Positions 33,728-43,229 of a DNA stretch of 64,000 nucleotides are shown here, piece after piece (positions within the stretch are counted from its first letter, which is position 1; every line of letters starts with the position of its first letter). The stretch comes from Actinoplanes regularis (GTDB lineage Bacteria > Actinomycetota > Actinomycetes > Mycobacteriales > Micromonosporaceae): positions 1-64,000 of the forward strand of contig NZ_FZNR01000024.1 in the NCBI RefSeq assembly GCF_900188005.1, given 5' to 3'. Made by a program: the position numbers and the translations under genes. The notes beneath the pieces were generated by a model that saw only the letters and a program-made list of their open reading frames with translations, had not been told where the DNA came from and did no database searches.

Positions 33728-35155
33728 ATGGAGAACGCGATGTGGTCCCGGCGCGGCTTTCTGGGGATGGGCGTGGGAGTGCTCGGCGCGGCCGGCCTGG
33801 CCGCGTGCGGCGACGGCTCCGAGTCACCGCCCAAGGCCCAGGCGGAGGTGCCGAAGGAGCTGCTCGACGCCGCCGCGGCGCTGAAGGGCTCCACCATGGG
33901 CATGCTGTCGCAGAAGCTGTACTCGACGGCGGCCAACGAGGCGCTGGACGCCTCGATCAGGAAATTCGCCGAGAGCACCGGGACGAAGATCGAGAACAGC
34001 CTGGTCCAGGCCGACGCGGGCGACGTGGTCGCCAAGATCGACGCCGAGGTCAAGGGCGGCGTGGCCCGCGACCTGGCGTTCATGACCGACTCGCGGTTCG
34101 TCGCACAGTTCCAGGCGCTGGGTGACCTGGAGGACGTGACGGACGTCGTCACGGCTCTGACCGCGAAGTACGGCGAGCCCTGCGCCGAGGCCAAGAACTT
34201 CTGCGTCTTCGACGGCAAGTGGTACGCGATCCCGTACCACTTCATCGGCATCGGATCCTTCCTGCGCAAGGACTGGATGCAGGAGAAGGGGATCACGCCC
34301 AAGGACGTCTACAGCTGGGAGGAGGTACGCGACGTCTGCCTGGAGATCTCCGACCCGGGCAAACGGCGCTTCGGCTGGGGCATGACCGTCAACCGCTCCG
34401 GGGACGGCAACGGCACGATCGAAGCGCTGATCAACTCCTACGGCGGGGCGATCGCCTCCAACGACGGCCGCAAGGTCACCTTCGACTCCCCGGAGACGGT
34501 GCAGGCGGTCACCTTCCTCGGCGACATCTACACCAACCCCAAATACAAGCCGATGCTGCCACCCGGCGTGGACAGCTGGACCGACACCAGCAACAACGAG
34601 AACTGGCTCGCCGGCGTGCTGGGCTACACCCGCAACAGCTTCAGCGTCTACGCCGACTCCAAGACCAAGAAGAATCCGGTGTACGGCAACACGCACGTCT
34701 TCTCCGACTGCATCGGCCCGGCCACCGACAAGTCGCTGCTGCTCGGCCAGTCCCAGGGTTTCGTGGTGTTCAAGGGAGCCAGGAACGGCGCTCTCGCCCG
34801 CCTCCTGGCGCAATACCTGATCACCGCGCCCGCCCTGGTCGGGGTGGCCGTCCAGGCGCCCGGCCTGGCGATGCCCGCCTGGGAGAAGGTCTGGGACGCC
34901 GACCCGTTCTTCGGCAGCGGCGACCCGGCGTTCCCGATGCTGCGCACCATGTCCCAGCAGCCGCTGCCGCTGAAGACCAAGAACGGCCTGTCCTTCCCGC
35001 AGAAGGCCAGCGCCGGACAGCAGGCCGTCGTCGCGGCCTACGTCCTCACCGACATGATGCAGCAGGTCGTGCAGGGTGCGGCGCCCGCGCAGGCGGTCAA
35101 GGACGCCCACGCCAAGATGGTGCAGATCTTCTCCCAGCAGGGGCTGCCGCAGTGA
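33728..35155 (+). CDS. ABC transporter sugar-binding lipoprotein
   Basis: This 475-residue extracytoplasmic binding protein begins with a twin-arginine-like signal (SRRGFLGMG) and a lipobox LAAC with the lipidated cysteine at position 27. The body follows the family 1 (maltose-type) fold with IRKFAESTGTKIENSLV, WYAIPYHFIGIGSFLRKDWM and GQSQGFVVFKGARNG. It is followed, with a 4-bp overlap (GTGA), by the fused permease. No ATPase gene is present in this operon, so a shared MsiK-like ATPase elsewhere is expected. Confidence 0.9.
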   Translation: MENAMWSRRGFLGMGVGVLGAAGLAACGDGSESPPKAQAEVPKELLDAAAALKGSTMGMLSQKLYSTAANEALDASIRKFAESTGTKIENSLVQADAGDVVAKIDAEVKGGVARDLAFMTDSRFVAQFQALGDLEDVTDVVTALTAKYGEPCAEAKNFCVFDGKWYAIPYHFIGIGSFLRKDWMQEKGITPKDVYSWEEVRDVCLEISDPGKRRFGWGMTVNRSGDGNGTIEALINSYGGAIASNDGRKVTFDSPETVQAVTFLGDIYTNPKYKPMLPPGVDSWTDTSNNENWLAGVLGYTRNSFSVYADSKTKKNPVYGNTHVFSDCIGPATDKSLLLGQSQGFVVFKGARNGALARLLAQYLITAPALVGVAVQAPGLAMPAWEKVWDADPFFGSGDPAFPMLRTMSQQPLPLKTKNGLSFPQKASAGQQAVVAAYVLTDMMQQVVQGAAPAQAVKDAHAKMVQIFSQQGLPQ

Positions 35156-37152
35156 GGTCGCTCCGCACGGCTCCGGCCCCGGCGGTGAAGGCGACGTCGC
35201 CACCGGGGCCCGGTTCCCTCACTGGAACCCAGCGGCGGCTGGGCCGCGACTGGCGGCTCGCGGCCCTGTTCCTGGCCCCCACCGCCGTGCTCGTCGGCGC
35301 GCTCGTGCTGGTGCCGATCGTCCAGTCGTTCATCACCAGCACCACCGAACGGCACGGGGCCGACAGCGTGTTCGTCGGCCTGGACAACTACCGCTCGCTC
35401 GCCGGTGACCAGCAGTTCCGTACCGGCGTGGTGAACTCGTTCGTCTTCACCGCGTACGCCGAGGTGTTCAAGGTGATGCTGGGCCTGGCCGCGGCCCTGC
35501 TCCTGCACCGGCTGCGCCGCGGGCGCGCCCTGCTGACCGGACTGCTGCTGGTGCCGTGGGTGGTCCCGACGGTGGTCACCGCGTTCAGCTGGCGGTCCCT
35601 GCTCGACCCGATCTTCGGCAGCGTCAACGCCCTGCTCACCGGCTCCGGCATCGTCCCGCTGCTGGCGAGCCTGCACCTGGTCGACAGCTGGCCGGCCGGC
35701 TGGTTGTCCGACCCGGCGCTGGCCATGCCGTCGGTGATCCTGGTCAACGTGTGGAAGGGGGTGCCGTTCTTCACCGTCTGCTTCCTCGCCGGGCTGAAGG
35801 CCATCCCCGCCGAGCACTACGAGGCCGCCACCATCGACGGCGCGACGCCCTGGCAGCGGTTCCGGCACGTCACGCTGCCCGGACTGCGCCACGTGATCAC
35901 CGTGACGGTGACCCTGTCGTCGATCTGGACGTTCAACAACTTCGACCTCGTCTGGCTGCTGACCCAGGGCGGCCCGGGTGACGTGACCGCCCCGTACGTG
36001 CTGGTCGCCTACACCAAGGCGATCCTGCAGCTGCAGTACGGCGCGGGCGCGGCCGTCACCCTGGTCATGCTGCCGATCATCGCCGGCCTGGTGTTCGTCC
36101 TGGTCCGGCTGCTGCGGCAGGACTCCGGCAACCGGCGTCCACGGTGGACCGGGCCGACCCGTACAGCATTCGGCTGGGTCGTCACCGCCGGGGTCACCGC
36201 CCTGCTGTTCCTGGCCTCGCCGGAGATCTTCTGGAAAGTGGCGGTGGTCCTCGGGATCCTCCTGCTGATCGTGGCCGGGATCGGCCGGGTGCTCTCGGCG
36301 CTGGACCACCGGGGCGGGCGCCGGGCGTCCGCGGCGGTGTCCCGGGCCGGCACCGGGGTCGCGCTGGCCGGCCTGCTCGCCTTCGTGCTCGGCCCGATGT
36401 ACTGGATCGCGGTCACCGCGTTCAAATCGGAGAGCCAGGTCGTCATGCGCGACAACGACCTGTGGCCGACGCCGTGGACCCTGGACCAGTTCGGCGCCCT
36501 GTTCACCAGCCAGCCGTTCGGCCGCTGGTACCTCAACACCCTGATGGTGTCGGCGGCGTCCACCACGGTGGCCCTGCTCTGCGCCGCCCTGGCCGGGTAC
36601 GCGCTGGCCCGGCTGCGGTTCCGCGGGGCGCAGGGCTTCACCGTCACGGTGCTGCTCACCTACGTGATGCCCGGTGCGCTGCTGTTCATCCCGCTCTACC
36701 AGTTGCTCATCGAGGCCCGGCTCACCGACTCGCTGTGGTCGCTGGTGCTGACCTACCCGACGTTCACGCTGCCGTTCGCCACCTGGCTGCTGACCGGCTA
36801 CTTCGCGTCGATCCCGGTCGACCTGGAGGAGGCGGCCCTGGTCGACGGAAGCACCCGGATCCAGGCGTTCCGCCGGGTGGTGCTGCCGCTGGCCAGACCG
36901 GGCCTGCTGGCGGTCGCGCTGTTCACCCTGACCAACGCCTGGAACGAGTTCCTCTTCGCCTTCGTGTTCATCACCAAGGACGAGTACAAGACGCTGCCCG
37001 TCGGGATGCAGTCGATGATCGCCGGTGACGTCGTGCCGCAGGGACAGCTCGCCGCCGCGTCACTGCTGGTCAGCATTCCCGTCGTGGTCATGTACGCGTT
37101 CGGGCAGCGCTTCCTCACCGAGGGGCTCACCGCGGGCGCGGTGAAAGGATGA
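35152..37152 (+). CDS. Fused ABC sugar permease (both membrane subunits in one chain)
   Basis: This protein of about 666 residues contains two complete MalF/MalG-type permease domains in series. The first (about 40-330) has the EAA loop EAATIDGATPWQRFRHVTLP; after extra hydrophobic segments (about 340-400) the second (about 400-666) has EAALVDGSTRIQAFRRVVLP. Such subunits are normally two separate proteins of 280-320 residues. The GTG start at 35152 overlaps the binding-protein stop. The DNA shows no stop, restart or frame change between the halves. Confidence 0.9.
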   Translation: MRSLRTAPAPAVKATSPPGPGSLTGTQRRLGRDWRLAALFLAPTAVLVGALVLVPIVQSFITSTTERHGADSVFVGLDNYRSLAGDQQFRTGVVNSFVFTAYAEVFKVMLGLAAALLLHRLRRGRALLTGLLLVPWVVPTVVTAFSWRSLLDPIFGSVNALLTGSGIVPLLASLHLVDSWPAGWLSDPALAMPSVILVNVWKGVPFFTVCFLAGLKAIPAEHYEAATIDGATPWQRFRHVTLPGLRHVITVTVTLSSIWTFNNFDLVWLLTQGGPGDVTAPYVLVAYTKAILQLQYGAGAAVTLVMLPIIAGLVFVLVRLLRQDSGNRRPRWTGPTRTAFGWVVTAGVTALLFLASPEIFWKVAVVLGILLLIVAGIGRVLSALDHRGGRRASAAVSRAGTGVALAGLLAFVLGPMYWIAVTAFKSESQVVMRDNDLWPTPWTLDQFGALFTSQPFGRWYLNTLMVSAASTTVALLCAALAGYALARLRFRGAQGFTVTVLLTYVMPGALLFIPLYQLLIEARLTDSLWSLVLTYPTFTLPFATWLLTGYFASIPVDLEEAALVDGSTRIQAFRRVVLPLARPGLLAVALFTLTNAWNEFLFAFVFITKDEYKTLPVGMQSMIAGDVVPQGQLAAASLLVSIPVVVMYAFGQRFLTEGLTAGAVKG

Positions 37153-37154
37153 GA

Positions 37155-38009
37155 TCAGAGACCGGGATTCCAGTACGGCGTACGCAGTCCCGTGACACCG
37201 ACGCTGGCGCTGAACAGCCGGCCCGACAACGGATGGGCCGCCACGTCGGTGAGGGAGAGGTGCTGGGTGGCCGTGGTGATCACCAGAACGTCCAGTCCCG
37301 GCCCGGCGAACGCGACGCTGGAGGTGTGCGGGGCGTCGACCTCGACCACCGCGAGCAGCTCACCGGCGGGCGACCGGCACTCGACGCGGCCCCCGCCCCA
37401 GACGGCCAGCCACAGGTTGCCGTCGGCGTCCACACACATGCCGTCCGGGTATCCGTCGTCGACGGTGAACAGCACGGACCGGGCGCCCGCCGGGTAGTCC
37501 CGCACATGGATGGTCCTGGTGAGCGTGTCCACGCTGTAGAACCGGTCACCGGACGGGCTCCAGGCCAGCCCGTTGGAGAGGGTCAGGTCGTCGTCGACGA
37601 TCGTGCAGCCGCCGTTCTCGAAGCGGACCAGCACCTCCCGGTCACCGCCGAGACTGCCGACCAGGAACCGGCCGGACGGGTCGACCGCGCCGTCGTTCAG
37701 CCGGCTCGGCGATCCCGGCGGCAGCACCCGTGCCAGGTGCGTACGCCCGCCGCCGGCATGCACCCGGGTGAGCGTCTCCCGCTCGGCCACCAGCAGGTCG
37801 CCGTTCTCCGCGACCGCGACGGCGCCCACGCTCTGCTCGAAGGACCAGGTACGGGTAGGTTCGACACGGTCACCGAGCCGGCCCTCGTGCACGTCGCCCG
37901 CCATGATGTCGACCCACAGCAGGCGCTGCCGGGCGGCGTCCCAGACCGGCCCCTCGCCGAGGAAGTAGCCGGTGCCGGTGGCCGGGCGGGCGGTGTGTCG
38001 TGTAGTCAT
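37155..38009 (-). CDS. SMP-30/gluconolactonase-family lactonase
   Basis: This 284-residue six-bladed propeller protein has the early metal ligand in YFLGEGPVWD, then LNDGAVDPSGRFLVGS, LSNGLAWSPSGDRFYSVDT and DGYPDGMCVDADGNLWLAVWG, the signature of sugar-lactone hydrolases. It would open an aldonolactone before dehydration by the adjacent IlvD-type enzyme. The ATG at 38009 has a GGAGATGCG ribosome site. It converges on the permease (3 bp apart) and diverges from the dehydratase, with a TTGTCGAATCAT element between them. Confidence 0.9.
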   Translation of the reverse strand: MTTRHTARPATGTGYFLGEGPVWDAARQRLLWVDIMAGDVHEGRLGDRVEPTRTWSFEQSVGAVAVAENGDLLVAERETLTRVHAGGGRTHLARVLPPGSPSRLNDGAVDPSGRFLVGSLGGDREVLVRFENGGCTIVDDDLTLSNGLAWSPSGDRFYSVDTLTRTIHVRDYPAGARSVLFTVDDGYPDGMCVDADGNLWLAVWGGGRVECRSPAGELLAVVEVDAPHTSSVAFAGPGLDVLVITTATQHLSLTDVAAHPLSGRLFSASVGVTGLRTPYWNPGL

Positions 38010-38077
38010 CGCATCTCCATTGCCCCATTGTCGAATCATCCACGTCAATGACAGCGTCAGAATCCCGGAGGTGGGCG

Positions 38078-39793
38078 ATGCATCCGCGACGCAGTGCGCA
38101 GTGGTACGCCGGTGACGACCGGAACAGCTACATCCACCGCGCCTGGATGCGACGGGGCCTGCCGGCCGACGCCTTCGACGGGCGCCCGCACATCGCCATC
38201 GCCAACACCGCCTCCGACCTGACCCCGTGCAACGCCCACCTCGACGAGGTCGCCCGCAGCGTCGCCGACGGCATCCACCGGGCCGGCGGCGTCCCGCTGA
38301 ACCTGCCCGTCGTGTCGATCGGCGAGACCCAGGTCCGGCCGACCGCGATGCTGTGGCGCAACATGGCCGCGATGGCGATCGAGGAGATGCTGCGCGCCAA
38401 CCCCATCGACGGCGTCGTCCTGCTCGGCGGCTGCGACAAGACCATCCCCGCGCTGCTGATGGGCGCCGCCTCGGTCGACCTGCCGGCCGTGGTGATGCCC
38501 GGCGGCCCGATGCTGACCGGCACCTTCCGCGGCGTGCCGCTCGGCTGCGGCACCGACGTGTGGAAACTGTCGGAGGAGGTGCGCGCGGGCACGCTCAGCG
38601 CGGCCGAGTTCCAGCGCTCCGAGTCGTCGATGATCCGCAGCCGGGGCCACTGCAACACGATGGGCACCGCCTCCACCATGGGCCTGCTCGCCGAGGTGCT
38701 GGGCATGACCCTGCCCGGGGTGGCCGGCACCCCGGCCCCGGACAGCCGCCTGCTGGAGGCCGCCCACACGACCGGTGTCCTCGCCGTCGAACTGGTCGAC
38801 GCGGACCGCCGCCCCAGCGCGGTGATGACCCGCGGCTCGTTCCTCAACGCGATCGTCGCGCTCGCCGCCCTGGGCGGCTCCACCAACGCCGTCGTGCACC
38901 TGCTCGCCATCGCCGGCCGGCTCGGCGTGCCGCTGTCCCAGGACGACTTCGACACCACCGGCTCCGGGGTGCCGCTGCTGGTCGACCTGCTGCCGGCCGG
39001 CCGATTCCTGATGGACGACCTCTACCGCGCCGGCGGCCTGCACGCCGTCCTCGCCGAGGTCCGTGACCTGCTGGATCCGGCCGCGATCACGGTCACGGGC
39101 CGGCCGCTGGCCGACCACCTCGGCGACGCCCGCGTCTACGACCGGGAGGTGATCCGGCCGCGGGCCGAGCCGCTGCGGCCGCACGCCGGGATCGCGGTCC
39201 TCTACGGCAACCTGGCGCCGGACGGGGCGGTCGTCAAGCCGGCCGCCGCGTCCCCGCACCTGCTGCGGCACCGGGGACCGGCCGTGGTCTTCGACTCCGT
39301 CGAGGACCTGCACGCCCGGCTCGACGACCCGGATCTGGACGTCACCGCCGACTCGGTGCTGGTACTGCGCGGCTGCGGGCCCAAGGGCTATCCGGGCATG
39401 CCGGAGGTGTCCAACATGCCGTTGCCGGCGAAACTTCTCGAGCAGGGGGTACGCGACATGGTGCGCGTCTGCGACGGGCGGATGTCGGGTACGGCGTACG
39501 GCACCGTGGTCCTGCACGTCGCTCCCGAGGCCGCGGCCGGCGGGCCGCTCGCCAGGGTCCGCACCGGCGACATGATCGTCCTCGACGTCGCGAACCGGCG
39601 CCTCGACGCCGACGTCCCCGAGCAGGAGTGGGCCGCCCGCGAGCCGTCGCCGGAGGCGGCGAAGGCCTACGCCGCGCCGGCGCGCGGCTGGGAGCGCCTC
39701 TACGTCGAGACCGTCGGCCAGGCCGACACCGGAGCCGACTGCGACTTCCTGCGCGGCTCCAGCGGCGACCGCGTCTCCCGCGAATCCCACTGA
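38078..39793 (+). CDS. IlvD/Edd-family dehydratase (probable sugar-acid dehydratase)
   Basis: This 571-residue Fe-S dehydratase has all three cluster-ligand cysteines: LTPCNAHLDE near residue 51, LLGGCDKTIPALLMGA near 125 and RGHCNTMGTASTMG near 198. It also has the late GRMSGTAYGTVVLH segment. Sugar-acid dehydratases such as arabinonate or xylonate dehydratase share this layout with dihydroxy-acid dehydratase, and the context (lactonase, FAH enzyme, sugar transporter, IclR) favours an aldonate substrate. The ATG at 38078 has a perfect GGAGGTGG ribosome site; an ATG at 38048 is less likely. Confidence 0.9.
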   Translation: MHPRRSAQWYAGDDRNSYIHRAWMRRGLPADAFDGRPHIAIANTASDLTPCNAHLDEVARSVADGIHRAGGVPLNLPVVSIGETQVRPTAMLWRNMAAMAIEEMLRANPIDGVVLLGGCDKTIPALLMGAASVDLPAVVMPGGPMLTGTFRGVPLGCGTDVWKLSEEVRAGTLSAAEFQRSESSMIRSRGHCNTMGTASTMGLLAEVLGMTLPGVAGTPAPDSRLLEAAHTTGVLAVELVDADRRPSAVMTRGSFLNAIVALAALGGSTNAVVHLLAIAGRLGVPLSQDDFDTTGSGVPLLVDLLPAGRFLMDDLYRAGGLHAVLAEVRDLLDPAAITVTGRPLADHLGDARVYDREVIRPRAEPLRPHAGIAVLYGNLAPDGAVVKPAAASPHLLRHRGPAVVFDSVEDLHARLDDPDLDVTADSVLVLRGCGPKGYPGMPEVSNMPLPAKLLEQGVRDMVRVCDGRMSGTAYGTVVLHVAPEAAAGGPLARVRTGDMIVLDVANRRLDADVPEQEWAAREPSPEAAKAYAAPARGWERLYVETVGQADTGADCDFLRGSSGDRVSRESH

Positions 39794-39951
39794 GTTCCGG
39801 AACGCCGCGGGCGCCTACACCCGCTGGCACAACCAGCACGTCGAACCCGAACCGGATACGCCACGAAGTCCAAGATTTGCCACCCGGATTACCCCTTTAA
39901 AGCCGCATAAAGAGTGACTAGCCTCGGCCTCTCCCAACCGAAGGGCTAGAC

Positions 39952-40416
39952 ATGCTGAAGACTCTCGGACGCGTCGCCGCCGCGCTGGCCACCGCCGCCG
40001 CCGCGACCGCGCTGATCCCCGCCGGCGCCGCTCAGGCCTCGACCTGCAGCACCAAGTACTGCGGCGGCGTCGTGACCAACAAGCTCAAGCACGGCGTCTA
40101 CGTGACCAACTGCTGGCCGTCGACCAACCTGACCGCCTACACCGGTTCGGTGATCAAGTGCGGGGACAACGGGAACAAGGCCGCCACCTGGAACTCCGGG
40201 GCCTACCACTCGTACTTCTACCTGACCACCGGGGACACCACCGCGAACTACAAGTACTACTACGACACCGACGGTTTCCGGGTCGAGCCGGGCTGCACCG
40301 TCACCTACAACGACGGCTTCGGCAACTACACGGTCAGCGCCCGCGGCTACAGCACGCCGGTCTGGTTCAAGCTCGCCGGCAAGACCCACGCCACCCTCAA
40401 CGTCGAGGTCTGCTGA
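39952..40416 (+). CDS. Small secreted six-cysteine protein of unknown function
   Basis: This 154-residue protein has a Sec signal peptide (hydrophobic AALATAAAATALIPAGAAQAS, cleavage probably after AQA) and a mature domain of about 125 residues with six cysteines and many Tyr, Thr and Asn. The even number of cysteines suggests three disulphides. I do not recognise the family. The codon bias is normal for the genome. It stands alone with GAAGG before the ATG and a hairpin after the stop. Confidence 0.85.
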   Translation: MLKTLGRVAAALATAAAATALIPAGAAQASTCSTKYCGGVVTNKLKHGVYVTNCWPSTNLTAYTGSVIKCGDNGNKAATWNSGAYHSYFYLTTGDTTANYKYYYDTDGFRVEPGCTVTYNDGFGNYTVSARGYSTPVWFKLAGKTHATLNVEVC

Positions 40417-40421
40417 CCTGC

Positions 40422-40449
40422 CGCGGGGCCGTCTCACGGCGGCCCCGCG
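40422..40449 (+). terminator. Hairpin terminator after the secreted protein gene
   Basis: A perfect 10-bp inverted repeat (40422-40431 with 40440-40449, 8-nt loop) starts 6 bp after the stop codon. Confidence 0.65.
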
Positions 40450-40521
40450 AGCTCACGAACGGGCGGTCCGCGGCGCGGCCGCCACGCCGCCCACCCGGGT
40501 CAGGACCAGGCGACCAGGACG

Positions 40522-41355
40522 TCACACGCGGAGGAACGGATCCGTCAGATGCGAGGTGGCCAGCCACGCGCCGCGCAAGCGCGCCTGATCGAGAAGGGCG
40601 AGGCGGGCAGCGCGGGCGGCCTCCGGGTTGTCATCCAGGAGGTAGGCCACCCGCGGTGCGACCAGTTGCAGCGCGTTCAGAACGGCATCGCCCGAGAACA
40701 CGATCGCGTCGTCGCCGGATTCCAGCAGCGCTGAGGTATGACCGGGCGTATGACCCGGTGTCGGAACCGTGGTGATTCCCGGGCCGAGCCGCACCTTCCC
40801 CTCGATCAGGTCGAGCTGCCCGGTCGCCGCCAAGGGCGCCAGGATCTCGTCACGAACCCGCGGGTTCAGCTTTCCCACAGCATCGTGGTCGGCCTTGGGA
40901 ACCACATACCGGGCGTTGGGAAAACAGGGCCGGCCGTTCACCACCGACCAACCGACATGGTCGGAATGCAGGTGCGTGAGCAGCACCGTGTCCACGTCCG
41001 AGGGAGCAACTCCCAGCAGTTTCAGGTTCTCCGGCATCCGCCCGGGTGTCGGCGCCCACTCGGCCGCGGGCGCGTTCGCGTCACCGATCCCGGCGTCGAT
41101 GAGGATGGCACCGCCCGCGCGGGGACGTATGAGGAACGCGTGAAAGTGCAACCGCCAGCGACCGTCCGGGGGAAAGGACTCCGGGTCGAGTGCCACGGCC
41201 GCGGCGAGCTCGGTGGCGCCGGCGTCCGGAAAGGCCGACGAGAGCGGCTCGAAGAACGTACCGACTCCGTCGCAGAGAGCATGCACGGTGAACGTGCCGA
41301 CGTTCCGAGTTCGCCCGCTGTCCGCGCCGACGCCCGCTGGTGCTGAGCGACGCAT
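40522..41355 (-). CDS. MBL-fold metallohydrolase
   Basis: This protein of about 277 residues has the metallo-beta-lactamase motif LLTHLHSDHVGW, a further ligand in TPGHTPGHTSALL and an aspartate in FSGDAVL. It resembles the lactonase/hydrolase group (AHL-lactonase-like), but the substrate is not evident. Start choice is uncertain: ATG 41355 or GTG 41370. It is a single gene between a convergent hairpin and the histidine kinase operon. Confidence 0.85.
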   Translation of the reverse strand: MRRSAPAGVGADSGRTRNVGTFTVHALCDGVGTFFEPLSSAFPDAGATELAAAVALDPESFPPDGRWRLHFHAFLIRPRAGGAILIDAGIGDANAPAAEWAPTPGRMPENLKLLGVAPSDVDTVLLTHLHSDHVGWSVVNGRPCFPNARYVVPKADHDAVGKLNPRVRDEILAPLAATGQLDLIEGKVRLGPGITTVPTPGHTPGHTSALLESGDDAIVFSGDAVLNALQLVAPRVAYLLDDNPEAARAARLALLDQARLRGAWLATSHLTDPFLRV

Positions 41356-41495
41356 GATGCCAGGTCCCACCTTTCGTCCTTGTGCCTACGTCGTCCTGAC
41401 GGCCGCCGATGTGCGGGATCCAGCTTCCCATCGATGGCTCGGCATCAGCCGGGCCATCGAGGTCGCACGGGTCCGTCAACGCCCGGGCACCCTGG

Positions 41496-42512
41496 TCAGC
41501 CGGTCGGGAGGCGCACCTCGAACTGGCAGCCACGGTCGGTGTTGCGGACGTCGACCCGGCCGCCGTGGGCCTCGACGAGGCCACGCACGATCGCGAGGCC
41601 GAGACCTCCGCCGCCGCCGGAGCCGGCCGATCCCGGGGTCCGGGAGCGTTCGCCGCGGAAGGCGACGTCGAAGACCCGGCCCAGGTCGTCGTCGGGGATG
41701 CCGCCGCAGGTGTCGGAGACGGCGAGCCACACATCGTCGTGTTCGCGACCGGCGGCGATGTGCACCGTTCCGTCCTCGGGTGTGTACCGGACGGAGTTGA
41801 TCAGCAGATTGCTGACGATACGGGCGAGTTCGCGCTCGCCGGCCCGGACGAGGGGCCAGCCGGTGTCGGCGGCGATCAGCTGGATCTTGCGGTTCGCGGC
41901 GAGCGGGGCGACACCGGCGATCGCGTCGGACACGATCTCACGCAGTGGCACGGTGGTGGGTGCCAGTCGCAGCGCGCCCGCGTTGATGCGGGACAGTTCG
42001 AACAGGTCGTCGACGAGTTGGGTCATCCGGTCGGTCTCGACCCGGATCCGCCGGTGGTAGTCGGTGACGGTGACGGGGTCGTTGATGATCCGGTCCTCGA
42101 GGGCCTCGGCCATTGCCCGCAGCCCGGCGAGCGGGGTCCGCAGGTCATGGGACACCCAGGCGACCAGTTCCCGCCGTCCGGCTTCCAGGCGCCGTTCCCG
42201 TTCCCGGGCCGCCCGCGCCCAGACCGCGGCGGCGGCCAGCCGGCTGCCGAAGATCGCGCCGAGAGCGAGGCTGATCACCGCCGACGCGCTCACCGTGACG
42301 AGGACGACGGTCAGGTCGTGCGCGGACAGGAACATGGCCCAGGCGACCGTGGCGACGCCGGCGACCACCGCGAGCACGGTGACCACCAGCAGCACCAGAA
42401 TATGGATCAGGACCGAGCGGCCGCGCAGCAGCCGCAGCACGCCGGCACCGGTGAGGCCGACGACGCCTCCGGCGGTGAGGGCGTAGAGCCCGATCAACAG
42501 CATGTCGTTCAC
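41496..42512 (-). CDS. Sensor histidine kinase
   Basis: This 338-residue membrane kinase has three or four N-terminal hydrophobic segments (about 1-90), a HisKA dimerisation domain with the phosphoacceptor in AWVSHDLRTPLAGL, and a HATPase_c domain with NLLINSVRYTPEDG (N box), DTCGGIPDDDLGRVF (G1) and GGGLGLAIVRGLVEAHGG (G2). There is no extracytoplasmic sensor domain of any size, so it may sense a membrane signal. The GTG start overlaps the response-regulator stop (GTGA). Confidence 0.93.
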   Translation of the reverse strand: MNDMLLIGLYALTAGGVVGLTGAGVLRLLRGRSVLIHILVLLVVTVLAVVAGVATVAWAMFLSAHDLTVVLVTVSASAVISLALGAIFGSRLAAAAVWARAARERERRLEAGRRELVAWVSHDLRTPLAGLRAMAEALEDRIINDPVTVTDYHRRIRVETDRMTQLVDDLFELSRINAGALRLAPTTVPLREIVSDAIAGVAPLAANRKIQLIAADTGWPLVRAGERELARIVSNLLINSVRYTPEDGTVHIAAGREHDDVWLAVSDTCGGIPDDDLGRVFDVAFRGERSRTPGSAGSGGGGGLGLAIVRGLVEAHGGRVDVRNTDRGCQFEVRLPTG

Positions 42513-43219
42513 GGCTGGGCTCCCCCGGCGACGGGGTCGTACCGGTATCCGACGCCCCAGACGGTCCGGATGCGGCGTGGTTCGGCCGGGTCCTTCTCGA
42601 CCTTCTCCCGCAGCCGGCGGATGTGCACGGTCACCGTCGACTGGTCGCCGAACTGCCACCCCCAGACCTTGTCCAGCAGCTCGGTGCGCGACCAGGGGCG
42701 TCCGGGATGGCGCATGAGAAAGACGAGCAGATCGAACTCCCGGCCCGTCAGGGACAGCGCCGCACCGTTCAGGCCGGCGAGGCGGCGCGTGACGTCCACG
42801 GTCAGTTCCGCGTCGACGAGCTTCGCCGGGACGGCGGGGTTGGGCGGGTGCCCGGCGGTGCGACGCAGCACCGAACGGATCCGCAGCACCAGCTCGCGCG
42901 GAGAGAACGGTTTGGTCACGTAGTCGTCGGCGCCGACCTCGAGCCCGAGGACCCGGTCGGCCTCCTCACCCAGTGCGGTGAGCATGATCACCGGCAGATC
43001 GGGCAGTTGCCGCCGCAACCGGCGGCACACCTCGAGGCCGTCGATGCCGGGCATCATGAGGTCGAGCACCACGAGATCGGGCCGCTGCGCCGCGATCGCC
43101 GCGAGGCCGTCGGCGCCGTCGGCGGCCAGCCGGACCTCACATCCGTCCTGCTCCAGGTAGCGTCGGACCACGTCGCTCACCGTCGGATCGTCGTCGACCA
43201 CCAACACCCGATGTCCCAT
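42509..43219 (-). CDS. OmpR-family response regulator
   Basis: This 236-residue regulator has a receiver domain with acidic pair VVDDD, phosphorylation Asp in LVVLDLMMPGIDG and the lysine of VTKPFSPREL, and a winged-helix domain ending VRTVWGVGYRY-type (IRTVWGVGYRYDP). The partner kinase follows. It ends a seven-gene operon, so the two-component system probably controls the operon itself and the divergent epimerase genes, where three 18-bp direct repeats lie (46891-46959). The start could also be the GTG at 43228. Confidence 0.94.
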   Translation of the reverse strand: MGHRVLVVDDDPTVSDVVRRYLEQDGCEVRLAADGADGLAAIAAQRPDLVVLDLMMPGIDGLEVCRRLRRQLPDLPVIMLTALGEEADRVLGLEVGADDYVTKPFSPRELVLRIRSVLRRTAGHPPNPAVPAKLVDAELTVDVTRRLAGLNGAALSLTGREFDLLVFLMRHPGRPWSRTELLDKVWGWQFGDQSTVTVHIRRLREKVEKDPAEPRRIRTVWGVGYRYDPVAGGAQP

Positions 43220-43229
43220 CCCGGCCACG

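Noticed and set aside
38078..39793. Dihydroxy-acid dehydratase of branched-chain amino acid synthesis (ilvD)
   Set aside because: No ilv genes are nearby, and the neighbours are a lactonase, sugar transporter and FAH enzyme, which fit an aldonate dehydratase. Not excluded by sequence alone.
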